64,000 nt of DNA from Patiria pectinifera (GCA_029964075.1 CM057136.1:1178001-1242000); one strand, 5' to 3'. Counted from the stretch's first letter, positions 32,201-42,988 are shown. Numbers and translations: made by a program. Notes: a model not told the origin generated them from the letters alone.

Positions 32201-33229
32201 AAATAAAAACTTGAATGTAAAAAATAATCTACACTTTGAGCGAAGGGGAAAGATCTACAATTTTTTTTATTAATACGTTTGACTAAATTGAGATACCCCG
32301 ATCTGAAAAGGCTGCTCGATTGCTACTGCCAATTTGGTGTTTATAATATGTGAAATCCTTTTTTTTCTAATTATATATTTTCTTCTCATGTTTTTAGAAA
32401 AGTTAAGTCCAAAATGCCATAGCGTACCCATATGCGGATGCGTTTGGGAGAAAAAAAAAATCGCGGCCGGTACACCTCCAAAATGGCTGATAATAAATTG
32501 TCTGGGCGGCCAATTATACCATAGTGCGTTATTTATGCTCGATGCCCTACCGCAATCCGTTTCGTCTGTCCACTGATTCAAACAGTCGATCTTGCGATCA
32601 CAGACGGCTTCGGGATGGTAACACTCTCGGTGGGTCACTTCCCGGCAAAGTACATCGCCACCGCAATCTGAGAACGGAGTAAACAAAGAAATGACGAAAT
32701 GTGAGAGAGTGGCCACTACAGATACTCCCATTACGACTTTTCTTGTAGGACACCAGAGAAAAACTTTTTTAAATCGAGGTTTTGATTAGTATTCTCTGAT
32801 CGTCTTCTTGAGAAAATATTATACCTGTTTCGTTTGTCAGCGTCAGCCGTGCCTGAAATATGTAAGTGCCGTTAAAACGTTCATCATAGTCATCGGGAAA
32901 TGAGTATCGTGCTCTCAGACTCAACTCGTTCTCAACTCCTACAAAGATGCGGCGTTCCACTTGTTGAGAGAGGACTAACCGGGCGTCTTCCTCACGGATC
33001 AGGGAAAATCCCACGGTGAAAAGATCGGAGCTATTCGCCGGAGCCACGAAATCCAGGATTTGGACGGATATCCAGGGATTGGCGGTCGTGTTTCCCTCGG
33101 AGGTGATTTCCCAAACTACGGACGAGGTGCAGTTGGCGGGAGGCTTGGGGAAGTCCAAGGTCGTTGCCAAGACATCCTTATCTTCGCTGACATTGAGAGG
33201 TACAATGACCTTGTCAACGCAGGCTTGTT
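28901..33229 (-). CDS. CUB / LDL-receptor class A modular extracellular protein (partial, 6 exons)
   Basis: Six exons on the - strand: 33229-32825 (CUB-like), 32667-32551 (LDLa), 32176-31823 (CUB), 30833-30723 (LDLa), 29778-29662 (LDLa), 29266-28901 (CUB). All have GT-AG borders and phase 1 at both ends, 490 codons in all. The LDLa modules bind calcium and ligands in the known family; CUB modules mediate protein or carbohydrate contacts outside the cell. The protein is therefore secreted or on the cell surface. Neither signal peptide nor C-terminus was found; the last seen exon is only 400 bases from the N gap. No protease or other catalytic domain is visible. The specific orthologue is not recognised. 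Confidence 0.8.
29662..29778 (-). CDS. CUB-LDLa gene, exon e (LDLa module)
   Basis: Acceptor TTCCGAG|GATCG (weak pyrimidine tract), donor TGTT|GTATGT, phase 1-1. GDYRCPEGGCISW, EEICDGKAHCNDLSDERNC: the canonical CDG..HC.DLSDE..C calcium-binding half. Confidence 0.85.
29960..30675. repeat. Degenerate GACTCTG-type minisatellite in CUB-LDLa intron
   Basis: Around 25 imperfect units of GTCTAGCAGGAGACTCTGTG type, 25-36 bases each, between exons d and e. An open frame on the + strand (29872-30210) is a by-product. Confidence 0.75.
30723..30833 (-). CDS. CUB-LDLa gene, exon d (LDLa module)
   Basis: Acceptor ATTTCAG|AATGCG, donor TGTG|GTAGGT, phase 1-1. Regular LDLa: C-GGHQFSC-PLEDNC-IPRDQVC-DGIPQC-PLHGDELAC, with D and E calcium ligands. 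Confidence 0.9.
31823..32176 (-). CDS. CUB-LDLa gene, exon c (CUB module)
   Basis: Acceptor AACTAG|ATCATT, donor GCAG|GTAAGC, phase 1-1. HCGDVSTITV start, YPYGQSCLWRV (the CUB YP...C.W motif), RIRITVKDLDL and a WIVLQS strand. Confidence 0.85.
32551..32667 (-). CDS. CUB-LDLa gene, exon b (LDLa module)
   Basis: Acceptor CGTTCTCAG|ATTGCG, donor TGCG|GTAGGG, phase 1-1. VCDRKIDCLNQWTDETDC is the LDLa C-terminal half. Six cysteines, with atypical spacing in the first half. Confidence 0.8.
32825..33229 (-). CDS. CUB-LDLa gene, exon a (CUB-like module)
   Basis: Acceptor TTCTTCTCAG|AACAAG, donor ACAG|GTATAA, phase 1-1. Begins QACVDKV, with a second Cys after PPAN. Diverged CUB-type beta-sandwich pattern (ISVQILDF, RYSFPDDY, GTYIFQARL) and many NxT/NxS sites. 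Confidence 0.7.
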
Positions 33230-34615
33230 CTGAGAAGAAAACATAGCTTTACTTCACAAATGGCTAGCAACATGGGGGAAGCGTGCATGTGTATTTATTG
33301 CTAGTTTTCTATGAGATTCAAGAGTCTTGCAATTTGCCAATTATTATGTTATCTAATTCGACTATGTCCCTTCATTTAAACAAAACGTACAAATGTAACT
33401 ATGTACATTAACATATTGTGTTTAGCTTGGTACATTAAATACAATCTTGCTATCACTTTGTAAATATGTTTAGAAGCTAAGCAGTACGTGTACAATTCTT
33501 ATACATCAATGTTCAATTACTTACACAATAATAGCAATACTCTAAACATGTTCAATATTTTAACCTGTTTACAACGCGAACGAAAAATATTGGAAAATAG
33601 ACATTCAATTTGATTACAGGGGAAAACACTGAACAACTTTATACTTTGAGTTTGGTTTGTTTTGTAGTTAAATGAATTTGAGGGATATTTGGGCCTTTTT
33701 TGCAGCACGACTGAGCGGTCTGACATTCCAAAAAGTATAGTATTTTGGTAATGTCATGATGGCCTTATTCAAAATTTCACCCATAAAATGAACATCCCAT
33801 ACCGAAGTTAACAATTCTTCATTGCTTACCCCTAACAACACATATAGGCCTAAAATACATGCATATTCAAAATTATAATTCATCAAGCTGAAAGACTCGA
33901 GCTACGAATTGTGTTCGATGAGCCAGCTCACCGTACGTGTACTAATGCCAAGGACATCATTATCGATGGTAATAACATGCTAAAAGCACAAAGGGCTGGG
34001 TTCATTCATTTTGCAAAATATTTAAAAACTTAAAAAGTGTATTGACGTGAAATTAATATATGCTTTTTATTAGTCCTGTGAATTAACGTTCACGATAGAA
34101 GGGATTTGGGCTGAATAATGTCTTCGCTTTTGGTATCAGCATATCACGTTTCATCCATATTAATGCGTTTTTTTAACAAGACTTTTCTCTGGTTAAGCCA
34201 TATGGTGTGTTATGTTAGCTGGACTGGCAGTACATATTTGGTGGCATATTCTGTCAATTGTATTATGTACTCCCTATAGTAACGAAGTGAGGAAAAGTCT
34301 TTCCAAGAAGTATTTTATTCATCGAAGAAATCAGCTTTTCAAAGATGCTTTTCTGTAGATACGTATCATATTTTGTAAATTCCTTTTCTCGGTATAACAT
34401 CATTTATATGAGAAAAATGGGTTCCTCGGTGAAGATGTCCTAACATCTCAGAAACATTCTAGACATCTTATTTCGCCACGATAGTTTATCTTGAAAGAAC
34501 CTTTTTTCAGTTTCTGTAAATTTAATTTCATACGAAAAACAAAGATCAAAAAGTTGTCATACTAAAGCATGTTGAAATAATTATTCTCCATGTCTAAATG
34601 GACAACAAAGTCAGA
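33230..34615 (-). other. Upstream of exon a: intron or 5' flank, no exon found
   Basis: A/T-rich, no module with cysteines or phase-1 borders seen. A short signal-like frame ending at a GTAAGC donor (33886-33830) is in the wrong phase for exon a. Confidence 0.4.
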
Positions 34616-34618
34616 TTA

Positions 34619-34984
34619 GGCCAAACAAAAGTCTCCGGTTTCTGGTATGGAGCTTGCCCAAAAAGTGGTGCGGCGACGCGGCTTTTTTTTTTTTTTTACC
34701 TGATTCTTTTGCTTCAAATGTCGGCTGATGACTGCAAATGGTGCCCGACTAAACTTAGTGCAAATATATGGGAGTCCAGAGAGGCCACATAAAGCTTATT
34801 TTCGGCCATAACCCAATCTAAAAACACGTTAAAATTGTGCAGCAGCAGGATTCCAGTCAAACCAGTGAGTATGGCGGTTTTGAGACATCATCTTTCATTG
34901 AAAAAAAAACCTTTTTCATTTTGCCGACGCGCATGGCTACGGCAACGCGCGCGCATACCAGAAACCGGAGACTTTTTTTTTGCC
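34619..34984. mobile_element. PIF/Harbinger-type MITE (family H), single-copy region
   Basis: Starts GGCCAAACAAAAGTCTCC; target duplication TTA (34616-34618, 34985-34987). The right terminus has lost one G. Same internal GCGGCGACGCGGC and GCGCGCGCATACC blocks as the other copies. Confidence 0.85.
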
Positions 34985-35433
34985 TTAACTCCAACTTACC
35001 ACATTTTAATGATGTAAAATTCGCCAGGAAAACAACCAACCATTGCCAGGGGAAGTGTCTTTTTGCCTGGATTAGCATATCGTTGTTTTCGTCGTCCAAA
35101 ATATGCTGTATGCATGTAGCAGATGAAAAGTGACATGAAACGACAGTTTAAATTTCGTTGGATACAATCTGAACATGGATAAGGGGACAGATCTTATCCT
35201 CCTCATTGCATTACGTGTGGCAGCATACAGCATATACGTTATAAATAGCTGTTGCTGTTGGTAGCGGCAACGGTTTCCAAAAAACCCCCCTTATTTTGTT
35301 TGTGTACCCAGAAACATGGATCCATTTCCAACCAGTAGCCGTAAATGATCATGAAGAGGCCTAATTAATAATGTGATTTATTATAAACGTATATAGAGAA
35401 CTTCGAATCACAACGAGCCAAACCTAACCATGA

Positions 35434-35964
35434 TTAAAGGGAATGTACATCATTGGCTTTTGCTGTAATTTTCAGAGAGGAACTATTTGAGGGGTTAGTA
35501 TAATAGATAAAATATTGTTACACTGACATGTTTGAAGTTCTGTGATCGAAAATGCTGAACCCCCCCCCCCCAAACCCCCCCCCAAAAAAAAAATGTTCAA
35601 GTAGTCTGGTTCCATGACTCCACTAAAGATAAAAATGGATCCATTTATAGATGCCGGAAAATTGTAAGGTAAGGGAACCAGTCTAGCTGACCTGCACCCG
35701 TTCATGAACATGTAACCAATAGCTAACAAAATTTGGACTGAAAAAAAAGAGGTACATTTGGAGCAGTAGTTGAAAAATAGTTAGGTTTTTCCAACGGTGG
35801 TCGGCCGACCACCGTTGATAATGTTTACAAAAATACCATTTTCTTGAAAATGACTTCACACCAGGTGCCATAATTTTACAGGATGCTTAAGACTAGTAAG
35901 GTATTTTGTAAAAACTTGGTAGTTTCATTTTTCGATGTTTGCAAATGTTGTATATTCCCTTTAA
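35434..35964. mobile_element. TTAA-flanked palindromic MITE (family T), single-copy region
   Basis: TTAAAGGGAATGTACATC to TATATTCCCTTTAA, closest to the 8615 copy. Carries a C-rich then A-rich run near 35560-35600 and the central GGTCGGCCGACC. Confidence 0.75.
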
Positions 35965-36269
35965 ACGTGTATACGCCCTCAGTATTACAAAACGATTGAG
36001 GGGCTACCTGTCCTGTGCATAATGGTGGACCCTTAGATTTTAAATGTTGAAACTATAGGCCAGCACTTTTTTTGAAATACGTTGTTTGTGATCATCAACA
36101 TATTGAGAATAAAACTTACTCTTTAATTCTCCGTGATGGCTGGTTTAGCATCGAGAATGTTACATCAGTTGCTATTAACCACTGTGTTGAAATCATCATT
36201 GTCATTTTTTTTCTTATGGCGAAAAAAAATATGAAGTTACAAAAGTCGCAATGATTTGTTTAAACTTAC

Positions 36270-36400
36270 CTTCACTTGGAACACAGGAACGTTATTGTGG
36301 TCTCGCTCGTTTTATGCACATAATGTTCTTTGCTCATCCGACAACTTCAACTATGCACACACGAAACAAGAACACTGCGCGTGCGCGAAGCCGCTCAGTG
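36270..36400 (-). promoter_or_regulatory. Possible promoter and non-coding first exon for the - strand gene
   Basis: A perfect NRF1-type site CGCGCACGCGCA (36387-36376 on -) is followed 100 bases downstream by a consensus donor GTGAAG|GTAAGTTT (exon end 36270). There is no good coding start between them, so it could be a 5' UTR exon of the CUB-LDLa gene. Speculative. Confidence 0.25.
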
Positions 36401-37065
36401 GCAGCGTACGTGGGTATAGCATATAGGAACTAATTCCGATCTGAAGTCCAAGTGACGTAAATTCTTTATATGCCTTAACTTAAAACAAAAGCTATCAACT
36501 AAAGATGTACAAATGAGTCCGTTACAGGCCATCCCGGCCGTATCTGCAGTCTGTAGCTAATTATAATGAGCGATAATACCACCAGTTCTCGACTTTATTC
36601 GAATTTCAGATAGGGGAATTTACTGTCCATGTATAGCTTTGACCTTCGGTAATTATGTTTTAGTCCTTGAGCTAAGATACCCATTGATTATTCATCATCT
36701 CCATAGGCCTAATGCCATTTTTAGGTAAAATAATAAAACAAATTATAAATATTGAACCACTGAACTGGAGTAGGCGTCTCTCACCGTCCATTATCCTTGC
36801 GATCAATGACGCTTGCAATTTTCCCCCCGGAATGATTCCATAAAGACTCATTAACTGATACTGAAACGAGGTGAGTTAGACACTAGCTCTGTAAAGTATG
36901 GTGGAAAATGCCATAGGTACTGTCATTTAGAGTATCTGCTATAGTGCAGTAGTGTGGCTACGTTCCATAAGCCTGCCTATGATTATGCCATGACAACGGG
37001 TAGGGGCCTATAGCCTACGTAGAACTGATGAAGTGGACCCCGAAAGTCGTTCTCGCACGCATACA

Positions 37066-37212
37066 GGAATAACACAAAAATGCCCAGTTTTTAAAGGAAA
37101 GTTGTGTGGATGTTTATATTCTACTTTTAAATGTTCTTTCCGATTAACATCATTTTGTTCAAAGCGCGTTTTGTAGCCCAATTGGGCTGTTCCAGGACGC
37201 AGTGTCCCTTGA
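37066..37212 (+). repeat. Dispersed repeat D, single-copy region
   Basis: Diverged relative of the two intron 1 copies: AATGCCCAGTTTTTAAAGGA near the start, TTTTGTAGCCCAATTGG and a final GTGTCCC. Confidence 0.6.
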
Positions 37213-38786
37213 ATGAACGCATATGTTTCTCGGCAAGATGTTGTTCCGCGTGTGCCCCATGTTTTCATGTATTAAAAAAGAAGAAAAAGGAGTGGATATC
37301 TTTATAGACCGATTACATTTGTTTTTAATGGAAGGTATGTTGACAAACTGAGCGTGTATCAGTTCATAAACCGAATGCATGTATACATTGTAAACATCGG
37401 CCGCTTTAAACTTTAAAAAAATAAAAGGCGTATTTTATTCTCTCATTGAAACTGATGTCCGTATCGATGCCGCGCCCATTATCAATGACGAAACTCCGAG
37501 AAGGAAAGAGACAATATTGGGTTCAGGGTGACAAACAAGTGTGACGTCACGTGTGAATTAAGTTAACATGCATTTTGGACCAGCTATTAATCCGTCACCT
37601 TTGTTTATGATAGGACTTTATCAGGAAGTAGGGTCCGTCAATGTTCCACTTGTTTAGATGCAAGTTTCAAGTCTACCTGAGCAGGCACGTAGGAACCCGG
37701 GGGGGGGGGGGCGCGCTGAAAATATGATGGGGGGCCGGGCCCCCCTAAAAAAAAATAAAAAAAATACAAACCTTTCATAAATTGCGTTTTTCGAGGAATA
37801 GAATTGCAGTGTGTAGACTATTAAATCAAACCACAGCGGTGGTGGAAATTTCATTGCAGGTATTTTGTTTATTTTCCCCTTTTTTTCGGCCTGGCGGCAG
37901 GGTGGATTTCTTTTAATCTTATGCCACTCGCTTTTTTTTCTGCCAAAATTATTTTATTATGATGTCTCATGAAATCGCACTATATATAATCGTTTAAATT
38001 TTTAACAATAACATAAACATTTTAAACCAATGGTGCAATTTGTCCGGGCTAAAATTTGTACGTGGTTCAGGCATTTTTCAAATTGATTCGTTTTTCCTTT
38101 TTCAAAGTCTGAGTAAATTACACTAATTTTAAACTTGAATTCATTTACATCTTCAAGCCGTTTGTTCTTATTGATGAACTGAAAATTTCAACTTGAAACA
38201 AAACATAAGAAAGCATCCTTGCAACAGTTTACAAACTAAGTCTGTACAATTCTTTTTCAAAAATAAAATGCACACAAAAAATTATGCAGACGAAAATACA
38301 TAGTTATCAAGTGAAGAACAGAAGAAACTTTGAACCCACCGATGACAAAATCCTGGGTGCGCTGATGTTTCACAAAATATAATCTGCCCCCCTGTTAAAA
38401 TCATCATCCTACGCGCCTGCTGAGTATTTGTACACGCAAGAAGTTCAGATGCAAGGGTGCAGGACTCGTTTCGCGTTTGTCCAACAGCTTGGATCCAAGC
38501 TTAACTCAACCTTTATTGTGATTATAAAAGTGTAAATATTTATGGTTTTAAAAAGAACTGTATACTGTGTCACATCCAGAAATATATAGCCGCCATGTTA
38601 CAGATTATTCCAGAGAAAAAGAAGAATACCAAGTCGGATTATTCCTATGTCACATTAGTACGCTTTATTCCAGTCTTACCAAAAGACATCTGAATTCATG
38701 TTAGCTTTGTTCCAAGGTACGCTGCATACATTCCATAACTCGAACAAAATAACTGCATTAATGCCTACAAACTGACGGGGCTGTAT

Positions 38787-39089
38787 CATAAGTCCGATGC
38801 CTCATAGGTCCGGCGCCTCATAAGTCCAAAATTGAGGCGTCGGACTTATGAGGCATAAATCCGCCTCATAGGTCCGCCGCCTCATAAGTCCGACGCCTCA
38901 TGAGTCCGACAATGGACAAACGCTGTTTCGGACTTATGAGGCGTCGTAGCTATGAGGCGTCGGACTTATGCGGCGTCGGACCTATGAGGCGGAATACATA
39001 ACTGTTATGCCTCATACGTTCGACGCCTCATACGTCCGAAATTTTGGACTTATGAGGCGTCGGACCTGTGAGGCGTCGGACTTATGAGC
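38787..39089. repeat. Palindromic array of GAGGCGTCGGACTTAT units
   Basis: About fourteen copies of a roughly 18-base word, TGAGGCGTCGGACTTATGAG or its complement, in both orientations with short spacers. The outer boundaries are themselves inverted (CATAAGTCCG...CGGACTTATG). The whole 300 bases can fold into a hairpin. Confidence 0.8.
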
Positions 39090-39742
39090 GGACCCGAAAC
39101 TGACTGCCTAGTTCAGAAGACATTCTTCTTCTGTTTCGATTTGCAACTGCATGCTCTACTTCTGCAAATAACAGACATTAGACACTCCCTCTTACGAATT
39201 CCACACGTTGTAAGTTGGTATTAATTTGAAAGAGACTTGTAACAGTGTTTCAGCCGAGTTTCAATATCGACGTTAAGCTTATGCAGACTGCGCAGACTTC
39301 TCAGACAGTGCGCAGAACCGGTCGGCAAAGTTTACCTTTGCCGATCGTCTGCGATATAGTTTGCGTCTGTCTGGGTTGTCGCGACATTTGCGGATAGAAA
39401 TGTTTCCATTATTTCTGCGTTGCATTTTGGGTCTTGTTTGCGTTGCTCTCTGCGTGCTTCTTACCTCGATATGGGAACTAGGCTCAATTGTCATATACGA
39501 TTTATATTTACAATTTGCTTGGAATACGATGTTGGCCATTGGGTATTTTTTTTATTGACCGTTTACTTGTATCTCACACTGTCAATAGTAGTGATACACT
39601 GTCAATAGTAGTGATATTCCAACAGGCACTACAACTAAATAACCAGTGCTTATTATTATGATTATTATAATATGTGCTTATTAGTGCTTATTAACTTGTA
39701 CCGATTATTTTGGATCGGGAAATTAAAACTATGAAACTGGAT

Positions 39743-40300
39743 TTAATCTAATTGGAATATATTTGGACATGTGATATTTTCCCGCCTGGCTACCTTCTCA
39801 ACGGCAGTCATTCGCCTCAGATCCAGGTCATACCATCCAAGATTGTAATATTTCTTGACGTTCTTGTAGTGCGCTTCGATGCGTCGAATACACTCCCGGC
39901 GCCCGTTGCCCGAACACCAGGTCCCGGGACTCAGATGGGCCTTCACAGCTTTCTTGCAAGAGATAAACTCGAACAGCTGAAAGTTGGTGACATTTTCAAA
40001 TTTCTGGCAGCTTGTGGGAAGGGTACCAACATAGCGCTTGGCCACGCAATATCCCTGCAGTAATGGGTAGGGCATCTTAGTGTAGTACCTCTCGTGGATG
40101 GTGACATGTAAATCTGGTTTATTCTCACTCGGTTTTATGTTTACACCTGGAGGTAGCTTCGCATTGTAGCTCTTCAAAGTCTCCTTGAAATCCAAGTGCC
40201 AGTCGTAACGGTCGTGCTCGAAGTGGTAAGCGTAGTTCATGATGACGTTGACGGGGCTCAAGTGGGCCAGCTGGAGAAAGGCATCCTCAAAGTGAGAGAC
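39743..40300 (-). CDS. Glycosyltransferase-like gene copy 2, exon 2 (last)
   Basis: Acceptor CTTTTGCAG|GTCTCTC, then 185 codons ending FQLD and TAA. Contains PVNVIMNYAYHFEHDRYDWHL and a Cys-rich stretch (SCQKF, ISCKK, TWCSGNGRREC). Partner exon not present in the left arm because of the gap. Confidence 0.8.
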   Translation of the reverse strand, partial: VSHFEDAFLQLAHLSPVNVIMNYAYHFEHDRYDWHLDFKETLKSYNAKLPPGVNIKPSENKPDLHVTIHERYYTKMPYPLLQGYCVAKRYVGTLPTSCQKFENVTNFQLFEFISCKKAVKAHLSPGTWCSGNGRRECIRRIEAHYKNVKKYYNLGWYDLDLRRMTAVEKVARRENITCPNIFQLD

Positions 40301-42988
40301 CTGCAAAAGAAATTTCATGGAGGTTAAAGTCGAATCTATTCTTAGTCTCACAAGTCCTAACCAAGTCCACCACAAGTTATTAAGTCCTAAGCAAAATATG
40401 TCACAAGCAATCAGACTTAATTGTATTCGAGTCACCTAACATCGAGTCCAAGTCCGAGTTTCCTCTCTAAAGTCCGAGTCCCGAGTCATGCAGGTCGAAT
40501 CCGCCCAGTCTGAGTAACGAGTCACCTTGAATGTATAATGGAAATAAAATCTGAGGCACTGCTAAAACCTCACAGTGTAAACGTTTCCATTTTTTTTTGC
40601 ACAGCTTTTCTCTAATTTATTTAAAGAACTGGACGGTGTCTGGAAAGGATAATACGGTATCGAACAGAATTAAGCTTGCATTTACGCAATATCAAGTGCA
40701 GACATCGGAAACAAGCCAGCCGCAAGCGATGTTATGTACAGTACTTAGATGCGTTTCATCTGCACCGCACATACTTGATTGTTTGCTCAGGAGAAGACCG
40801 TCTAATTCGAAGCAGTTTGCAATTATATTGTCGAAAGAGGAGGTGATGTTATGTGGTATTTTGATCGAGTCCTCAGTCACGCAGGTCGAGTCCGAGTCAG
40901 TCCGAGACCGCAGGGTGGAGTCCGAGTCCGAGTCATTTTGTGATCGTGATTCGAGTCCGAGTCACGGAAAATGGGACTCAAGTCGGACTCGAGTCCCAGT
41001 CCGAGTCACGAGTCATACAAGTCTGCAAGATAAAAATGAACTGTAACAAACAACATTCCTTTGTTATTGCCATTAAGTATTCGATCTGAGGATCTTGTAA
41101 CCGGACTTGCGATGGACTAGGCTACATACAACACTGTTTCTGGCAAATCAACTTAAAAAAAATAAATATGAAATCAAAAAGATAATCCATGGTTAAATCA
41201 ATCATAAGACAAAACGAACGTAAAAATGTAACAAAATGTATTGATATTTTTTTGGGCCCAATTAACGAAGAGTTTCCAACTTTTGGCCCACTACGCTGCT
41301 TTTCTGGATATGCCTGATGGTTAACCTTTTCAAGTTGAGTAGCTAATTTTTTTAAGCAGCCGATAAAATATGAACAACACGGACACTAACAAATGGACAT
41401 CTCACAAAAAGAAGACAACGGAAATCTGGCCCGATAAGTAAGGGGTTTAATGAGTTTGAACATTTTGAACAAGGAAACTCTTACACATGAAATATGTTCA
41501 ATGTGTCAATCTTCGTTTGTTAGAAATCAGGAAGTAATATATATTTTTTTGTTAGAATTAATGCAGTGTGTACAAGGGGCCTTTTGGTTTAAATATACAG
41601 TTATTGCGACTCGTTGGAAGGAGAATCTATATGAAATGAACGATTTAGCCCCAGTCACAAAACCATCTCTCAATTTTAAGGGCAAAGCATTTAGGGTGGC
41701 ACTGGAATGAGGTCAGAGTCAAGATTATTTCTAGCCCCATAATGTTGCCAATTTACTGGACTATCTCCGTAAATAAAGGCCACACTTCCACCATGTACAA
41801 AAACATGTCGAACCTTGTCAAATTTTGATGTTCACATTTAGGCTTAGTTTGTAGTTTATTTTTGCTTTAGAAGCATACTCACACTCTTTATAGGCTAATC
41901 AATAAGTGCTGCCCTTTCCAGATGTCTATTTTTCGTGAAAATTCATGTTGAAATTTCGATATGCAAATGTGTGCATACGAATCTGGAAATTTCACGAAAA
42001 ATAGACATCTGAAAGCGGCAGCACTTTCTGATTTTTCTATAAAGAGGGTGAGTATGCTTCTAAAGCAAAAATAAACTACAAACTAAGCCTAAATGTGAAA
42101 ATCAAAATTTGACAAAGTTCGACATGTTTTTGTACATGGTGGAAGTGTGGCCTTTATTTACGGAGGTAGTCCAGTAAATTGGCCACATTTATGGGGCTAG
42201 ATTATTTCTTGATTATTAGGTATTAATTATTGGCTTACGTTCATGTGCTTCATTATGTGATTCCTGCAGTTGGTGAAGGTGTCTCTCCAGACGAAGGTAG
42301 GAAAGTACGTCATGAAGTCAGAAACCATTGCCTTTCCGATAGCCTTCAGCGTGGAGTCGTACCAGCGTAGTTTGTGCATGCGCTCCATGTCAGTGAAAGT
42401 TAACACCCGCAATCGATGGCCGTTGAAGATGTTTTCCGGAGTCACTGGCGTCGTGAACACCGCGTCCGAGTCTGTCCAGCCAATGATGGAAGCATTGACG
42501 GATAGATCCATGAAGAAGCTGCTCCACAATTGACGTTTGTAGCCTTGAGGTTTCCATCCGGAGGCAGTATCAGGGAAAGGCTCGTACAGGAAGTCAAACT
42601 TCAGGCCCAGCTCTTTCTCCTTTTGTTTCAGTTTACGTGCAAACCGATGATCTCTTGCCGATTCCTTGTCAAGAATCAGGCTTATAGTTGGGCCTAGCTT
42701 GGGAGACCAAAACAAGGTAGCCGAACGGATGAATATGCAGTACAGACGCTGAACCAGTTTGGGTATGGCTGCCATGCGGATTGTTAGTGTCAGGGAATAG
42801 CCGTGTGTTGCACTGAGATCGGTCTCGGGTCGTGCATCGGCGGTATGATCCGCTTGTCGCTTCGGTGACGGAATGTTCTGCTGAGGCTCATCGTACTTGG
42901 AGAAACCAGGGAGCAAGGTGAGGTAAAGTAATAATGAAATAGTGCAAAAGCAAACCAATGCGTTGACCACAGGCTGGTATCTTGCCAT
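39743..42988 (-). CDS. Type II membrane glycosyltransferase-like protein, copy 2 (2 exons, 435 aa)
   Basis: Exons 42988-42239 (250 codons) and 40300-39743, joined in phase 0 (MN|VS). Residues 1-9 are cytoplasmic, 10-28 a hydrophobic signal anchor, and the rest is predicted luminal with N-glycosylation sites (NAS at 165, NVS at 250, NVT and NIT in exon 2). The order ISLILDKES (102-110), YKRQLWSSFFMDL (150-162) and WTDSDAVF (171-178, a DxD-type metal/nucleotide-sugar motif) followed by TPENIF is what a GT-A Golgi glycosyltransferase would show. I do not recognise the exact family; the substrate is unknown. Exon 2 has six cysteines that may form disulfides. Transcribed in the same direction as SPARC copy 2, downstream of it. 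Confidence 0.75.
40436..41025. repeat. GAGTC-rich degenerate repeat, glycosyltransferase intron
   Basis: Two clusters of CGAGTCC / GAGTCAC words (40436-40530, 40865-41025), related to those in SPARC intron 3. The sequence between them (TGTCTGGAAAGGATA..., AAACAAGCCAGCCGCA) also matches SPARC intron 3 near 11930-12050, so the whole 600-bp block is one dispersed repeat. Confidence 0.65.
41732..42199. mobile_element. 468-bp foldback DNA transposon with 9-bp target duplication
   Basis: Almost completely palindromic: TAGCCCC...GGGGCTA ends with arms of about 200 bases (including ATTTACTGGACTA and CATGTACAAAAACATGTCG). Target duplication GATTATTTC (41723-41731, 42200-42208). Duplication length and long terminal repeats suggest a Mutator-like non-autonomous element. 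It sits 40 bases inside the intron after exon 1 of the glycosyltransferase-like gene. Confidence 0.85.
42239..42988 (-). CDS. Glycosyltransferase-like gene copy 2, exon 1
   Basis: Starts at the ATG conserved in both arms (MARY) and ends MKHMN|GTAAGC, phase 0. Encodes the anchor and the DSD-containing half. Confidence 0.85.

Larger units (their letters stand above)
35965..38786. other. Stretch without recognised genes, single-copy region
   Basis: Apart from the possible promoter (36270-36400) and repeat D (37066-37212) I see a G-run followed by C-run (37700-37745) and A/T-rich DNA, no recognisable coding sequence. Confidence 0.5.

Noticed and set aside
33830-33886. Signal-peptide-like short exon (MMNYNFEYACILGLYVLL) on the - strand ending at a GTAAGC donor
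   Set aside because: It ends in phase 0 whereas the next exon (33229) needs phase 1, so joining them would shift the CUB-LDLa frame.
38787-39089. CRISPR-like array
   Set aside because: Units alternate orientation and have no uniform spacers; the genome is eukaryotic. A palindromic repeat array fits.
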